The notes under the pieces are model-generated. The model made no database searches, was not told the DNA's origin, and was given only the letters and a program-made list of their open reading frames with translations. A stretch of 64,000 nt of DNA from Leptospira bandrabouensis (GTDB lineage Bacteria; Spirochaetota; Leptospiria; Leptospirales; Leptospiraceae), in assembly GCF_004770905.1 (NCBI RefSeq), contig NZ_RQHT01000014.1:1560001-1624000 (forward strand), read 5' to 3'. Shown here piece by piece: positions 17,718 through 26,175 of the stretch (the stretch's first letter is position 1; each line of letters opens with the position of its first letter). Made by a program: the position numbers and the translations under genes.

Positions 17718-20222
17718 CTACAAGATATCAATAAAAGATTCTAGATCTAAAACATCTTCTTTCATTATTTCAATTTCATTCAGTGCTTTTTCTATTTCAT
17801 TTTCTTTGATAAATGATTCTATTTTTGTATATCCATTTGCCAATTCCCTTGCCCCGGCAATTTTACTTGAGCCTTTTAGTCTGTGTGCAAGTTGCTCTGC
17901 TTCATCTAAATTAATATTTGTTAGTTGCTCAACTAGTTTACTTAAATCTGCCCTATGATGTATTTTGAATTTTTTTAGAATGGAAATCTGGCCATTTCTG
18001 TCTGTGACAATATTCGCTAATTCACTTAAGTCAATTGGCGATTGGCTACTTATATCCTGATCTGAGAAAGAAGTTTGAGAAGTGATAGTGATTGAAGGCA
18101 GCCATTTGACTAGTATTTGTTTTAGTTGAGAGAGACGAGCAGGTTTAATCATTACTTCATCCATCCCTACAGAAAGACAATGTTCATTTTCTTCACTCAA
18201 AACATTGGCGGTATAAGCTATGATTGGAGTCCTTTTTTGGGAATTATAATTTTCAAGATTTCTAATTTCCTTTGCTAAAGTATAACCATCTTTCACTGGC
18301 ATATGGCAATCTGTTATAATTAAATCATATTTGTTAGAAAGCCAAAGACGTATTGCATTTTCACCATCCACGGCTCCATCGACTTGAAGTCCGAATGATT
18401 CAAGTTGTCGAATTAAGAGCTCTAAATTGACAGAGTGATCGTCTACTGCAAGAATTCTTGGTATGTAAGATTCCTTGTTAACGATTTGTAAGTTTGTATT
18501 ATCCTCGACTTTAAACGCATCCAAATCGTTTAAATCTAGTTTGAGCGTAGGGAGAGATAAAATAATACTAAACGTAGATCCAATATTTGGCGTACTTTCA
18601 ATTGTAATTTCGCCATCAAGTAAATCGGCAAGGCTTCTACAAATTGCAAGGCCTAAGCCTGTTCCACCATACAATCTTGCAGTATCTGCTGTAGCTTGTG
18701 TGTAAGTTTGGAAAAGTCGAGATTGGTCTTTCTTACTTAGTCCAATTCCTGTATCAGTGACAGAAAATTGAATTTGTTGTGCATAAGAAAGGTTTTTTAG
18801 TAAAACAGCCGAAACACGAATGTTACCTTTAGAGGTAAACTTAATCCCATTACTCACAAAGTTATTAAGTATTTGTGATAACCGTAAAGGATCTACTAAA
18901 TGAGCGCTCGAAATATTTTCATCAATTGAATAAGAAAGTACTAATCCCTTAGCACTCGCAATATGTGAATAAGTTGTTACTACTTCTGAAAGTAATCTAC
19001 GAATTGATGTAGGTTGAAGTGATAATTCTAGTTTACCTTCTTCAATTTTCGACCAATCTAAAATATCACTTACGATACGTAGTAAACTATTTCCGGAATC
19101 AAGAGAATTCTTAACCATTCGTTTTTGGTCTAAAGTTAATGTTGTTTGCGATAGAAGTTCTAACATTCCAATCAAACCACTGAGCGGAGTTCGAATTTCG
19201 TGACTCATAGTTGCAAGAAAGGAATCTTTTGCTTTGTTAGCAAGTTCAGCATTCTCTTTAGCTTTTTCCAAAATTGCCTTAGCCGCAAATTCTTCAGTAA
19301 TATCTCTGAATACTAAAACAGTTCCAATAATAATTCCTTTTTTATTTCTAATTGGAGAACAGTTGATAGATATATTCATTCGTCTAGAGTCGTGGCTTAC
19401 CAACATTGTATCGAAACTGTCACCTTTAGATTTCCCAGTACTGAGCACTTCATAAACGGGAATATCTTTCGGGAAACCGGTTTGAGGATGAACTAGATTT
19501 AATATTTCATTTACTTGGAGTCCAATTGCCTCTTTTGCGTTCCAGCCTGTTAAATCTTCCGCAATAGAATTCAAACGATTGACAATTCCGTTTTCATCAG
19601 TAGTCAGAACTGCGTCACCTATCGAACTTAAGGTGGTAGAGAGATTTTGTTCACTTGTTAGCAATTTTTCATTTTTTTCAATGGCTTCTTTTGCGCGAAT
19701 ATAAACTTCAGATTCCATTTTTTCGATACGTTCACGCATCTCTGCAGTTAGTTCTGATTGTTCTACCTTTTGTTGTTTTAAATAAACAAATTCTGTTACG
19801 TCTTCTGCACGATGAACGATACAAAACAAGTTACCTGCATCATCAAAAACTGGAAAATTTCTTGGGCTCCAATACCTAACTTCAAACCCGCTTCCATCTG
19901 GTTTACGGATATCATATTTTTGTAATGTCATAGTACTCGCAATTTTGTAATTGAGTACTTGCATCAAAGAATACTTAAGTTGTTTTACACCATCTGCATT
20001 TTCATCATTCGGATTATCGGGAAATACTTCAAAAATATTCTTTCCAATAACGTCTGCTCTTTTGATTAAAGTAGCTTGGGCATAGGCATCACTGACATTA
20101 ATAATCTTGAAATCCAAATCTAAGACCATATAGAGCTCAGGAAGAGATTCGAAAATTCTTTGGTAGTTGATTTGCGGATTTACTTCATTGTTAGAATTTA
20201 AATTTGATCCATTTTGCATCAC
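17718..20222 (-). CDS. Soluble hybrid histidine kinase (PAS-PAS-HisKA-HATPase-REC-HPt)
   Basis: 834 residues with no membrane segment. PAS 1 about 20-145; coiled coil 150-190; PAS 2 about 192-315; HisKA with His341 in SHEIRTPLSG; HATPase_c (LNNFVSNGIKF, DTGIGL, YGGTGLGLAIC); REC (acceptor in IITDCHMP, Lys in MIKPA); HPt at the C-terminus (AHRLKGSSKIAGA). This is the ArcB/BarA-type domain order, suited to passing phosphate on to a separate REC protein. The REC-EAL gene 28 bases downstream is the obvious candidate, linking a cytoplasmic signal to c-di-GMP. Confidence 0.94.
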   Translation of the reverse strand: MMQNGSNLNSNNEVNPQINYQRIFESLPELYMVLDLDFKIINVSDAYAQATLIKRADVIGKNIFEVFPDNPNDENADGVKQLKYSLMQVLNYKIASTMTLQKYDIRKPDGSGFEVRYWSPRNFPVFDDAGNLFCIVHRAEDVTEFVYLKQQKVEQSELTAEMRERIEKMESEVYIRAKEAIEKNEKLLTSEQNLSTTLSSIGDAVLTTDENGIVNRLNSIAEDLTGWNAKEAIGLQVNEILNLVHPQTGFPKDIPVYEVLSTGKSKGDSFDTMLVSHDSRRMNISINCSPIRNKKGIIIGTVLVFRDITEEFAAKAILEKAKENAELANKAKDSFLATMSHEIRTPLSGLIGMLELLSQTTLTLDQKRMVKNSLDSGNSLLRIVSDILDWSKIEEGKLELSLQPTSIRRLLSEVVTTYSHIASAKGLVLSYSIDENISSAHLVDPLRLSQILNNFVSNGIKFTSKGNIRVSAVLLKNLSYAQQIQFSVTDTGIGLSKKDQSRLFQTYTQATADTARLYGGTGLGLAICRSLADLLDGEITIESTPNIGSTFSIILSLPTLKLDLNDLDAFKVEDNTNLQIVNKESYIPRILAVDDHSVNLELLIRQLESFGLQVDGAVDGENAIRLWLSNKYDLIITDCHMPVKDGYTLAKEIRNLENYNSQKRTPIIAYTANVLSEENEHCLSVGMDEVMIKPARLSQLKQILVKWLPSITITSQTSFSDQDISSQSPIDLSELANIVTDRNGQISILKKFKIHHRADLSKLVEQLTNINLDEAEQLAHRLKGSSKIAGARELANGYTKIESFIKENEIEKALNEIEIMKEDVLDLESFIDIL

Positions 20223-20610
20223 AATTTTCTACCAGGTTTTAGTCAAAAATCGAAAGAAATGTAAATAATATAACTAAATTCTAATATAGGCAATCATAAA
20301 ATATAACTCTTGTGAAGTGGTAAATGTACTAAATATTATGATGGAATTTTTCCTTTTCTGCTTTGGTTACTAGTGAGAATTTGAAAAACATAAAAAATAT
20401 GTACAAAATGCACAATTTTTTGAATATTCATGCAATAAATTTTGAATTCGGTCGGGTCTCTTTTCTTTCGGATTAGTACGAAACTGGTGAGTTTAGAGGT
20501 TGTCGGCCAAGTGAATCTCTTTTCCGTAGAGTCGGTAGTTTCAATGTATTTAGGAAGTAAAAGAAAGTTACTTCCCTAAACTTGAATTTTGTTACCTTTA
20601 GTTGGAAATT
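20223..20610. other. Intergenic region, about 390 bp, with one hairpin
   Basis: It separates the kinase gene's 5' end from the 3' end of the chemotaxis receptor gene. Besides the hairpin at 20549-20580, it is AT-rich and should contain the promoter of the kinase operon. I recognise no gene or RNA in it. Confidence 0.5.
20549..20580. terminator. Hairpin downstream of the chemotaxis receptor gene
   Basis: Stem TTTAGGAAGTAA (20549-20560) pairs with TTACTTCCCTAAA (20568-20580) apart from one bulged C; the loop is AAGAAAG. There is no strong T-run on the minus strand, so it may be an intrinsic terminator of low efficiency or an mRNA 3' stabiliser. Confidence 0.55.
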
Positions 20611-21876
20611 TTATTTGAACAGTAAAATGACTCCGCCAATATCATCTGTTGTAGATTTAATTTTTTCCAAAAGTTTGGAAAGTGTTTCTCCTTCGGAAAA
20701 TGTAGTCTTGACGCTAGAATCCATCGCTTGTGCAACATCAGAGATGAGTTTTTGAGAATTATTTTGATCTTTAATATTTTCTTTAATTTCTGCTAACATT
20801 TGTGAAAGTTGATTGGATTCAAAAAGCAATTTTTCTTTGATCTGACTTTGATTAGTTGCAGATTCAGAAATGAAATCAATCTTTTGAAAAATTTCTTTTA
20901 ATTCACTAATGATTTCTTTATAAAGTTGATTAGTTTCGCTGATTTTTTGTCGGTTCAGTATTACTTCTTCTTTATTCCGTTTAACATTATTGTCAATTTC
21001 TTTGATACTATTGGAAGTTTGTGTAGCTAATTTGGAAACCTCTTGAGCAACCACGGCAAAACCACTTCCGTATTCTCCTGCTCTGGCAGCTTCTATCGAA
21101 GCGTTAAGCGCCAGTAAATTGACCCGTTCAGAAATTTCCTTTATAACAATGACCATACCTTCAATTTTTCCAGAACTTAGAGCAATGTTTTCAATTACGT
21201 TGGTCATTTCTTCTAATGCTTTGTTTCCTTGTTGGATTTTTTCTGAAATTCCGAATGTTAATCTTTTTGATAGATTGCTGTTTGTTTCTGATTCATTGAT
21301 ATAATCTGACAAAACTTTGATACTATCGGAAACACTGATGAGAGTTTCGTAGTTATTTGCTGAAGCCTTTTCAATGTTAGTCATATTCTCTGTCATTTTT
21401 CGAACTGCTTCTTCTAAATTTTGAGAATAATTTTTTTGTCGGTTTAAACTAGAATTAAAGGAATCATCGACTAATTGTGCATCATCGATCGAAATAGAAA
21501 GACCTTTTGTCGCATCCTTTAAAAGAGTGATGATATCTTGAAAAATATGGAGAAGTTCAAATATTGAAAGTAGGATAGAATCAACTTCGTTCCTTTTATT
21601 AAGTTTTGATTTAATAGATGGATCAATGTACAAACTTCCTTTAATTGCATTGTTAATCGTAGTTTTGATTACCAAAAACTGGTTTTTGTAATTTCTGATT
21701 TGGTTTAACGCAAAAAATATTGTTACAATTGAAAAAATAAGACCTGCCGTTTGCAAAGAAATCATAATCCAATTGAATTCTGAGACACCAAATGATTGGT
21801 ATCCCAGGGAAGTGGCTTGGATTGTAATTAATGCAATCGAGAGGAAGAGATACTGAGTGGATTTTCTATATTTCAT
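20611..21876 (-). CDS. Methyl-accepting chemotaxis protein
   Basis: 421 residues. Two closely spaced N-terminal transmembrane helices (about 9-27 and 35-58) leave almost no periplasmic ligand domain. The rest is a helical cytoplasmic signalling domain with the conserved hairpin tip segment [35 protein letters not shown] and TSNSIKEID. It should signal to CheA/CheW. Sensing is probably intracellular or through a partner: the gene directly upstream (nine bases away) encodes a stand-alone STAS-like domain, the same domain that is fused to the receptor at 42541-44244. Confidence 0.93.
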   Translation of the reverse strand: MKYRKSTQYLFLSIALITIQATSLGYQSFGVSEFNWIMISLQTAGLIFSIVTIFFALNQIRNYKNQFLVIKTTINNAIKGSLYIDPSIKSKLNKRNEVDSILLSIFELLHIFQDIITLLKDATKGLSISIDDAQLVDDSFNSSLNRQKNYSQNLEEAVRKMTENMTNIEKASANNYETLISVSDSIKVLSDYINESETNSNLSKRLTFGISEKIQQGNKALEEMTNVIENIALSSGKIEGMVIVIKEISERVNLLALNASIEAARAGEYGSGFAVVAQEVSKLATQTSNSIKEIDNNVKRNKEEVILNRQKISETNQLYKEIISELKEIFQKIDFISESATNQSQIKEKLLFESNQLSQMLAEIKENIKDQNNSQKLISDVAQAMDSSVKTTFSEGETLSKLLEKIKSTTDDIGGVILLFK

Positions 21877-21885
21877 GAAAGGAAT

Positions 21886-22278
21886 CTATACCGACTCCAG
21901 CCATTTATAACCCTCTTCAGGAGTTTCAAAAATTTTGACTTCGATACCATTAGAGGCAAAAAAATCAACTAGGTTCTTTTCGGACATAGCGGAGAGTGCA
22001 GACAGTGGTTGAACCAAAGCCCATTTTTTCCAACCAGCTTTGATTGCTCTTGGAGTCCAATCGTTGTTTACCCAGTCCACATCCTCTGCAGTATGTGTGC
22101 CCATATTGCGGTTGTCTGATAGCCATTTGACAGCTTTATGTTGGATGAGCGCCTCAACACCTTTATTGAGGCTTTCTTTTAAATTGGCTCCCGTGTTTTT
22201 CCCATTCTGAGTTAGAACAACGATCTTTTTATCCTCAAGATATTCTGTTACTGCTGTTGGGCATTGAAAAATGATCAT
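21886..22278 (-). CDS. Stand-alone STAS/SpoIIAA-like domain protein
   Basis: 130 residues forming one alpha/beta domain. It aligns with the last about 125 residues of the chemotaxis receptor at 42541-44244: KWLSDNRNMG against [21 protein letters not shown] against [11 protein letters not shown], and matching C-terminal ends GYKWLES and GIAWLND. I infer a SpoIIAA-like (STAS-fold) module. Its gene is directly upstream of a chemotaxis receptor that lacks this module, so the two proteins may form in trans what the other locus encodes in cis. ATG 22278 is preceded by a weak purine stretch. Confidence 0.75.
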   Translation of the reverse strand: MIIFQCPTAVTEYLEDKKIVVLTQNGKNTGANLKESLNKGVEALIQHKAVKWLSDNRNMGTHTAEDVDWVNNDWTPRAIKAGWKKWALVQPLSALSAMSEKNLVDFFASNGIEVKIFETPEEGYKWLESV

Positions 22279-22533
22279 TCGATTTATCCTTTTAATTGAT
22301 CTGATTCATATTTTTTTGAGACGAAATTTGCAAGGTAATTCTAATACGAATGAAGTAATTTTTTAAAAATGGAACTGGGCTTGGTTGAGTAAAAATTTCC
22401 TTTCTTTGAAAGAACAATGTTTTTAAATCGAATGCTTTATATTGAACTGTATTAAATTGGTTTTTCCAAATTTTACTAAGTAAATCAGAATAGTATGTAT
22501 TATTGCTAAATCAATTCAGCATCTGGGGAAAAT

Positions 22534-22773
22534 ATGGAAGACAAAAGATATTGGCAAAATACCGAGCCTTACCACCTAATTGAAGTTATTTTGGAAGGTG
22601 AGAGAGTGGTTTTTAAAGATTGGTTTGATTCAGGAAAGGATCCCAATCGTTATGAGTGGGGTTTTAAAGAGTTTATAACTGGGGAAGGAAAAACGTTAAT
22701 TGAATACCATCTAAGTTTGCCTATTTACAATGAAATTTTGGAAGTTGTAAAGTTTCGATGGAAGAAAGGATAA
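22534..22773 (+). CDS. Hypothetical protein, 79 aa
   Basis: A small acidic-aromatic protein starting MEDKRYWQNTEPYHLIEV, with GGGG five bases before ATG as a plausible ribosome binding site. No membrane segment, no cysteines and no family that I recognise. It is flanked by two intergenic regions of more than 250 bases, so it is probably transcribed alone. Confidence 0.6.
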   Translation: MEDKRYWQNTEPYHLIEVILEGERVVFKDWFDSGKDPNRYEWGFKEFITGEGKTLIEYHLSLPIYNEILEVVKFRWKKG

Positions 22774-23112
22774 GTGCGCCAATTTTCCCATTGCTCTGTT
22801 ATCTTTCATACCCTGATTTGATCCGATTTTTTCTGTAATCTTTGTAATGTGTTTATGTAAGAAATAGCCCACGGAAGCCATTTTTGATTTCTGATGAATT
22901 TAGTTCTACGTTTTACTTAAATCCACTTTATAATCTTTCTTTAGAATCATTCCATTAATAACATTTTCAAATTAGAAAAGATAACTAAATTCCTTTTCCA
23001 TTGAATCTCTAAACTATGTTCAGTAAAAATATATAAAAGGAGTCTGTGTTAATAAAGTTTTTCTTGCTTTTTCTTTTGAAAAATATACATATAGGGGTAT
23101 AGGTATACTTTT
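22774..23112. other. Intergenic region, about 340 bp, upstream of the SQR-like gene
   Basis: AT-rich, with no convincing gene. Its right end carries the G-tract motif described at 23091-23106. The rest shows no repeat or RNA that I recognise. Confidence 0.5.
23091..23106 (+). promoter_or_regulatory. G-tract motif before the SQR-like gene
   Basis: ATAGGGGTATAGGTAT ends six bases before the ATG and overlaps the position of the ribosome binding site (AGGTAT). G/C tracts within TATA-rich flanks recall operators of CsoR/CstR-type persulfide or copper sensors, which often control sulfide-oxidising genes. This is an inference from resemblance; no such regulator gene is visible nearby. Confidence 0.35.
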
Positions 23113-24570
23113 ATGAGAATTATAATTATGGGTGCTGGTATTTCGGGACATACAGCGGCTACGCTTTTAAAAAAATACTTGGGAAAAAAACACGAGGTAG
23201 TTGTGATTTCTCCCAATGCCAATTGGAATTGGATTCCTTCCAATATTTGGGTAGGTGTAGGTGCTATGAAACCAAAAGAAGTTACCTTTGCACTAAAGCC
23301 TATTTATGATAAAACTAAAATTCAATTCATCCAAGCTAAAGTAACTCATTTATATCCAGAGGGTGATAAAACATCCGAACAGGCGTTTGTCGAATATGAA
23401 TCGACAGCACCCGAAACAAAAGGCCAAATCAACCGGATCAGTTACGATTATTGTATCAATGCCACGGGACCAAAGTTGAATTTTTCTGCAACGCCGGGAC
23501 TTGGTCCTGAAGAAGGTAATACAGTATCTGTCTGTACTTATTTACATGCAGAGGAAGCGAATGAAAAATTACAAATTCACATTCAAAGAATGAAGAACGG
23601 TGAATCATTGAATTTTGTGTTTGGAACAGGGCATGGGATGTGCACTTGCCAAGGTGCGGCTTTTGAATATCTTTTTAATGTAGACCATGAACTTAGAAAA
23701 GCCGGTATTCGTGAGAAAGCCAAAATCCTTTGGATTTCAAATGAATACGAGTTAGGTGATTTTGGGATGGGTGGAATGCACCTGGAACAAGGTGGGTATA
23801 TTACTAGCAATAAAATATTCGCAGAATCATTGTTTGTTGAAAGAGGGATACAGTGGAAAACCAGAGCCCATGTGACAAAAATTGAAAAAGACAAAATATT
23901 TTATACAACACTAGAAGGAGAAAATGGGTTTGTAAGATATGATTTTTCAATGTTAATTCCTCCTTTTAGTGGGGTAGGTTTGAAAGCAATTGGTAAAAAT
24001 GGAGAAGATATAACCTCAACATTGTTTGCTGCCAATGGGATGATGAAAGTGGATGCAAACTATGAATCAAAACCTTATGAACATTGGGATTCTAAGGACT
24101 GGCCCAGCACTTACCAATCACCATTTTATGCGAATCTATTTGGGATAGGTATTGCTTTTGCTCCTCCTCATCCCATTTCAAAAGTGATGAAAAATAGCGA
24201 CGGAATTCAAATTTCTCCAACACCACCAAGAACAGGGATGCCTTCTGCGATTATGGGAAAGGTTGTCGCACAAAACATATCCCATCAAATCAAATCAAAA
24301 ACCAAGGAACTAAAACATAAGGCTTCCATGGCGGAGATGGGTGCTGCTTGTATTGCCTCTGCTGGAAATGGTATTTTCTCTGGAACTGCGGTTTCGATGA
24401 CAGTGTATCCGATTGTTCCCGATTTCAAAAAGTATCCCAAATGGGGAAGGTCTCTTACTTATACGACTGGTGAAATTGGCCTTGCGGGGCATTGGATCAA
24501 GATGGTTCTACATTATATGTTTATGTATAAAGCTAAATGTAAACCTGGTTGGTGGCTGATCCCTGAATAA
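23113..24570 (+). CDS. SQR-like FAD-dependent oxidoreductase (sulfide:quinone reductase family)
   Basis: 485 residues. The N-terminus is a Rossmann FAD-binding motif (IIIMGAGISGHTAA), followed by the SQR-like stretch NANWNWIPSNIWVGVG. Cysteines lie at GMCTCQGAAFEYLFN (about residues 177-191) and in AACIASAGNG near residue 415, which could form the redox disulfide. SQR enzymes oxidise sulfide at the membrane and feed electrons to quinone; this length and the long C-terminal region fit the more divergent SQR-like members. A 64-residue protein is encoded 18 bases downstream. Substrate not proven. Confidence 0.82.
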   Translation: MRIIIMGAGISGHTAATLLKKYLGKKHEVVVISPNANWNWIPSNIWVGVGAMKPKEVTFALKPIYDKTKIQFIQAKVTHLYPEGDKTSEQAFVEYESTAPETKGQINRISYDYCINATGPKLNFSATPGLGPEEGNTVSVCTYLHAEEANEKLQIHIQRMKNGESLNFVFGTGHGMCTCQGAAFEYLFNVDHELRKAGIREKAKILWISNEYELGDFGMGGMHLEQGGYITSNKIFAESLFVERGIQWKTRAHVTKIEKDKIFYTTLEGENGFVRYDFSMLIPPFSGVGLKAIGKNGEDITSTLFAANGMMKVDANYESKPYEHWDSKDWPSTYQSPFYANLFGIGIAFAPPHPISKVMKNSDGIQISPTPPRTGMPSAIMGKVVAQNISHQIKSKTKELKHKASMAEMGAACIASAGNGIFSGTAVSMTVYPIVPDFKKYPKWGRSLTYTTGEIGLAGHWIKMVLHYMFMYKAKCKPGWWLIPE

Positions 24571-24588
24571 GAACTATCGGAGAAAAAT

Positions 24589-24783
24589 ATGAATCAAGAT
24601 GAATCTGTAGAATTATATCTTCTGGACCAAAAGGAATTAAGTGCGTCTTACAAACCTGGTGATTTTGTAGCACTTCCTAATACATACACCAAATTCTTTA
24701 GAACTTTTTTCCCTTGGCAATTGGTTCGATTTATTTGGATTAATATTCGTATGATGGTGATGATTATTAAATCCCATCGTTAA
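24589..24783 (+). CDS. Small protein with C-terminal membrane helix, linked to SQR-like gene
   Basis: 64 residues. A hydrophilic N-terminus (MNQDESVELYLLDQKELSAS) leads to FPWQLVRFIWINIRMMVMII, a likely membrane or amphipathic helix. CGGAGAA before the ATG is a good ribosome binding site. The short distance from the SQR-like gene suggests one transcript and a possible role as a membrane anchor or accessory subunit of that enzyme. I know of no named family. Confidence 0.65.
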   Translation: MNQDESVELYLLDQKELSASYKPGDFVALPNTYTKFFRTFFPWQLVRFIWINIRMMVMIIKSHR

Positions 24784-24891
24784 ATGAATGAAATAAGTTT
24801 TTTCATAATTCATTCTTAAGAAAACTGTTCCTGGAAATCTTTTTTGGTTGCTTGATCCGTGGTTTGTTAAAGCAATAAACCATAAATTCTT

Positions 24892-25521
24892 ATGGCAAAG
24901 TATTCAAAAAAAGACTATTGGATCATTGGCTCTCTCCTTTTTTTAAGTTTGGTTCCAGCCATTGCTGGCGGCATTCGTTTTCATCAAGTGATGACTGGGA
25001 ATGGTTATACGGTAGAAAACCAAAGATTTTTTAATGATCCGATTCCTGTTCTTGTTCATATACTTGCAGTATTGTTCTTTAGCATTTTAGGTGCCTTTCA
25101 ATTTGCACCAGGTTTTCGAACGAAACATATTGTTTGGCATAGAATTTCTGGTAGATTTTTAGTATTTATGGGAATTGTTTCTGCACTCTCAGGTTTATGG
25201 CTCACTCTGGTATATCCTAAAGTTCCAACAGATGGAGATTGGTTATTTGGAATCCGTTTAGTTGTTGGAATATGGATGTTTCTCTGTATTTTCGTTGGGT
25301 TTATTTTTATATTAAAAAGGAATATATCCAAACATAAACATTGGATGATTCGTGGTTATGCGATTGGAATGGGGGCGGGTACACAGGTTTTTACACATCT
25401 ACCTTGGTTTATCTTTGTCGGGGGAGATCCTTCCGGAGTCCCCAGAGATTTAATGATGGGTGCTGGTTGGTTTATCAATTTTGTTTTTGCCGAATGGCTC
25501 ATTCGAAAAAGAAATTTGTAA
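24892..25521 (+). CDS. DUF2306 family membrane protein
   Basis: 209 residues with about six transmembrane helices. Family features are the conserved HILAVLFFSILGAFQF helix followed by WHRISGRFLVF, and KHKHWMIRGYAIGMGAG with histidines that in related proteins could bind haem. DUF2306 proteins are membrane proteins of unknown function. No clear ribosome binding site precedes ATG 24892. The gene stands between the SQR-like pair and a MarR regulator on the same strand. Confidence 0.82.
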   Translation: MAKYSKKDYWIIGSLLFLSLVPAIAGGIRFHQVMTGNGYTVENQRFFNDPIPVLVHILAVLFFSILGAFQFAPGFRTKHIVWHRISGRFLVFMGIVSALSGLWLTLVYPKVPTDGDWLFGIRLVVGIWMFLCIFVGFIFILKRNISKHKHWMIRGYAIGMGAGTQVFTHLPWFIFVGGDPSGVPRDLMMGAGWFINFVFAEWLIRKRNL

Positions 25522-25598
25522 ATTGGTAGTCTTTATGATTCCTATCTTTGGCATTTGAATTCCGAAAAAATTAGCATTAAAATTTGATTGACAGTATG

Positions 25599-25610
25599 GT
25601 GCATATACAC
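25599..25610. promoter_or_regulatory. Probable MarR operator (autoregulation)
   Basis: GTGCATATACAC differs by one base from the core GTGTATATACAC of the palindrome at 26143-26162. It lies 26 bases upstream of the MarR start and next to a TTGACA hexamer (25588-25593). Confidence 0.6.
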
Positions 25611-25635
25611 AGCCTGTAGTTACAGGCAGTTTGAA

Positions 25636-26103
25636 ATGAATTTCACACATGAAGACTTAAAACAAATCGGATTGTCCTGTTTGAATTTAAGTCTCCGGCG
25701 AACAAGTCGGCTCATCACTAGTTATTACGATTTACAGTTAAAACCGACTGGACTTCGCATCACTCAATTTACAGTGCTTGCAAGCATAGCCTATGAAAAT
25801 GATCCCAGTATTTCAGATCTTGCGCGTCTCACGGATATTGATCGAACCACATTACAAAGGAGTTTGGAAATTTTAAGTAGAGATGGTCTAATCGCTATAA
25901 CAAAAAAAGAGATTGGAAATGTGAAGGGTATATCACTTACAAAAAAAGGGGAACAAAAACTTACAAAAGCTATCGAATTTTGGAAGGAAATCCAAAAAAC
26001 AATTATGGAAGACTTAGGAAAATCTGAATTCAAACAAACGTTAAAGATTCTTTCCGAATTACGGGATCTTCCAACTTTACAAATCGGTTTGGAAAATGTA
26101 TGA
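25636..26103 (+). CDS. MarR family transcriptional regulator
   Basis: 155 residues from ATG 25636 (MNFTHEDLKQ). A winged helix-turn-helix is visible: LRITQFTVLASIAYENDPSISDLARLTDIDRTTLQRSLEIL, then the wing with GLIAITKKEIGNVKGISLTKKGE, flanked by dimerisation helices. MarR proteins repress until they bind a small phenolic or lipid-like ligand. Matching palindromes lie before its own gene and before the downstream thiolase gene, so it probably controls both. An upstream start at 25588 would include the operator and is less likely. Confidence 0.9.
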   Translation: MNFTHEDLKQIGLSCLNLSLRRTSRLITSYYDLQLKPTGLRITQFTVLASIAYENDPSISDLARLTDIDRTTLQRSLEILSRDGLIAITKKEIGNVKGISLTKKGEQKLTKAIEFWKEIQKTIMEDLGKSEFKQTLKILSELRDLPTLQIGLENV

Positions 26104-26142
26104 ATCGTTTACTTGGTTTTACTTATTTAAAATTTATGAATA

Positions 26143-26162
26143 TATAGTGTATATACACTATA
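26143..26162. promoter_or_regulatory. Perfect 20-bp palindrome, probable MarR operator of the thiolase gene
   Basis: TATAGTGTATATACACTATA is a perfect inverted repeat ending 13 bases before the thiolase ATG and just before its AGGAGAGG ribosome binding site. A one-mismatch core match lies before the adjacent MarR gene. Confidence 0.75.
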
Positions 26163-26175
26163 ATAGGAGAGGATC

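Noticed and set aside
23049..23243. 64-codon minus-strand frame over the SQR-like start
   Set aside because: Antisense shadow of the SQR-like gene with no ribosome binding site.
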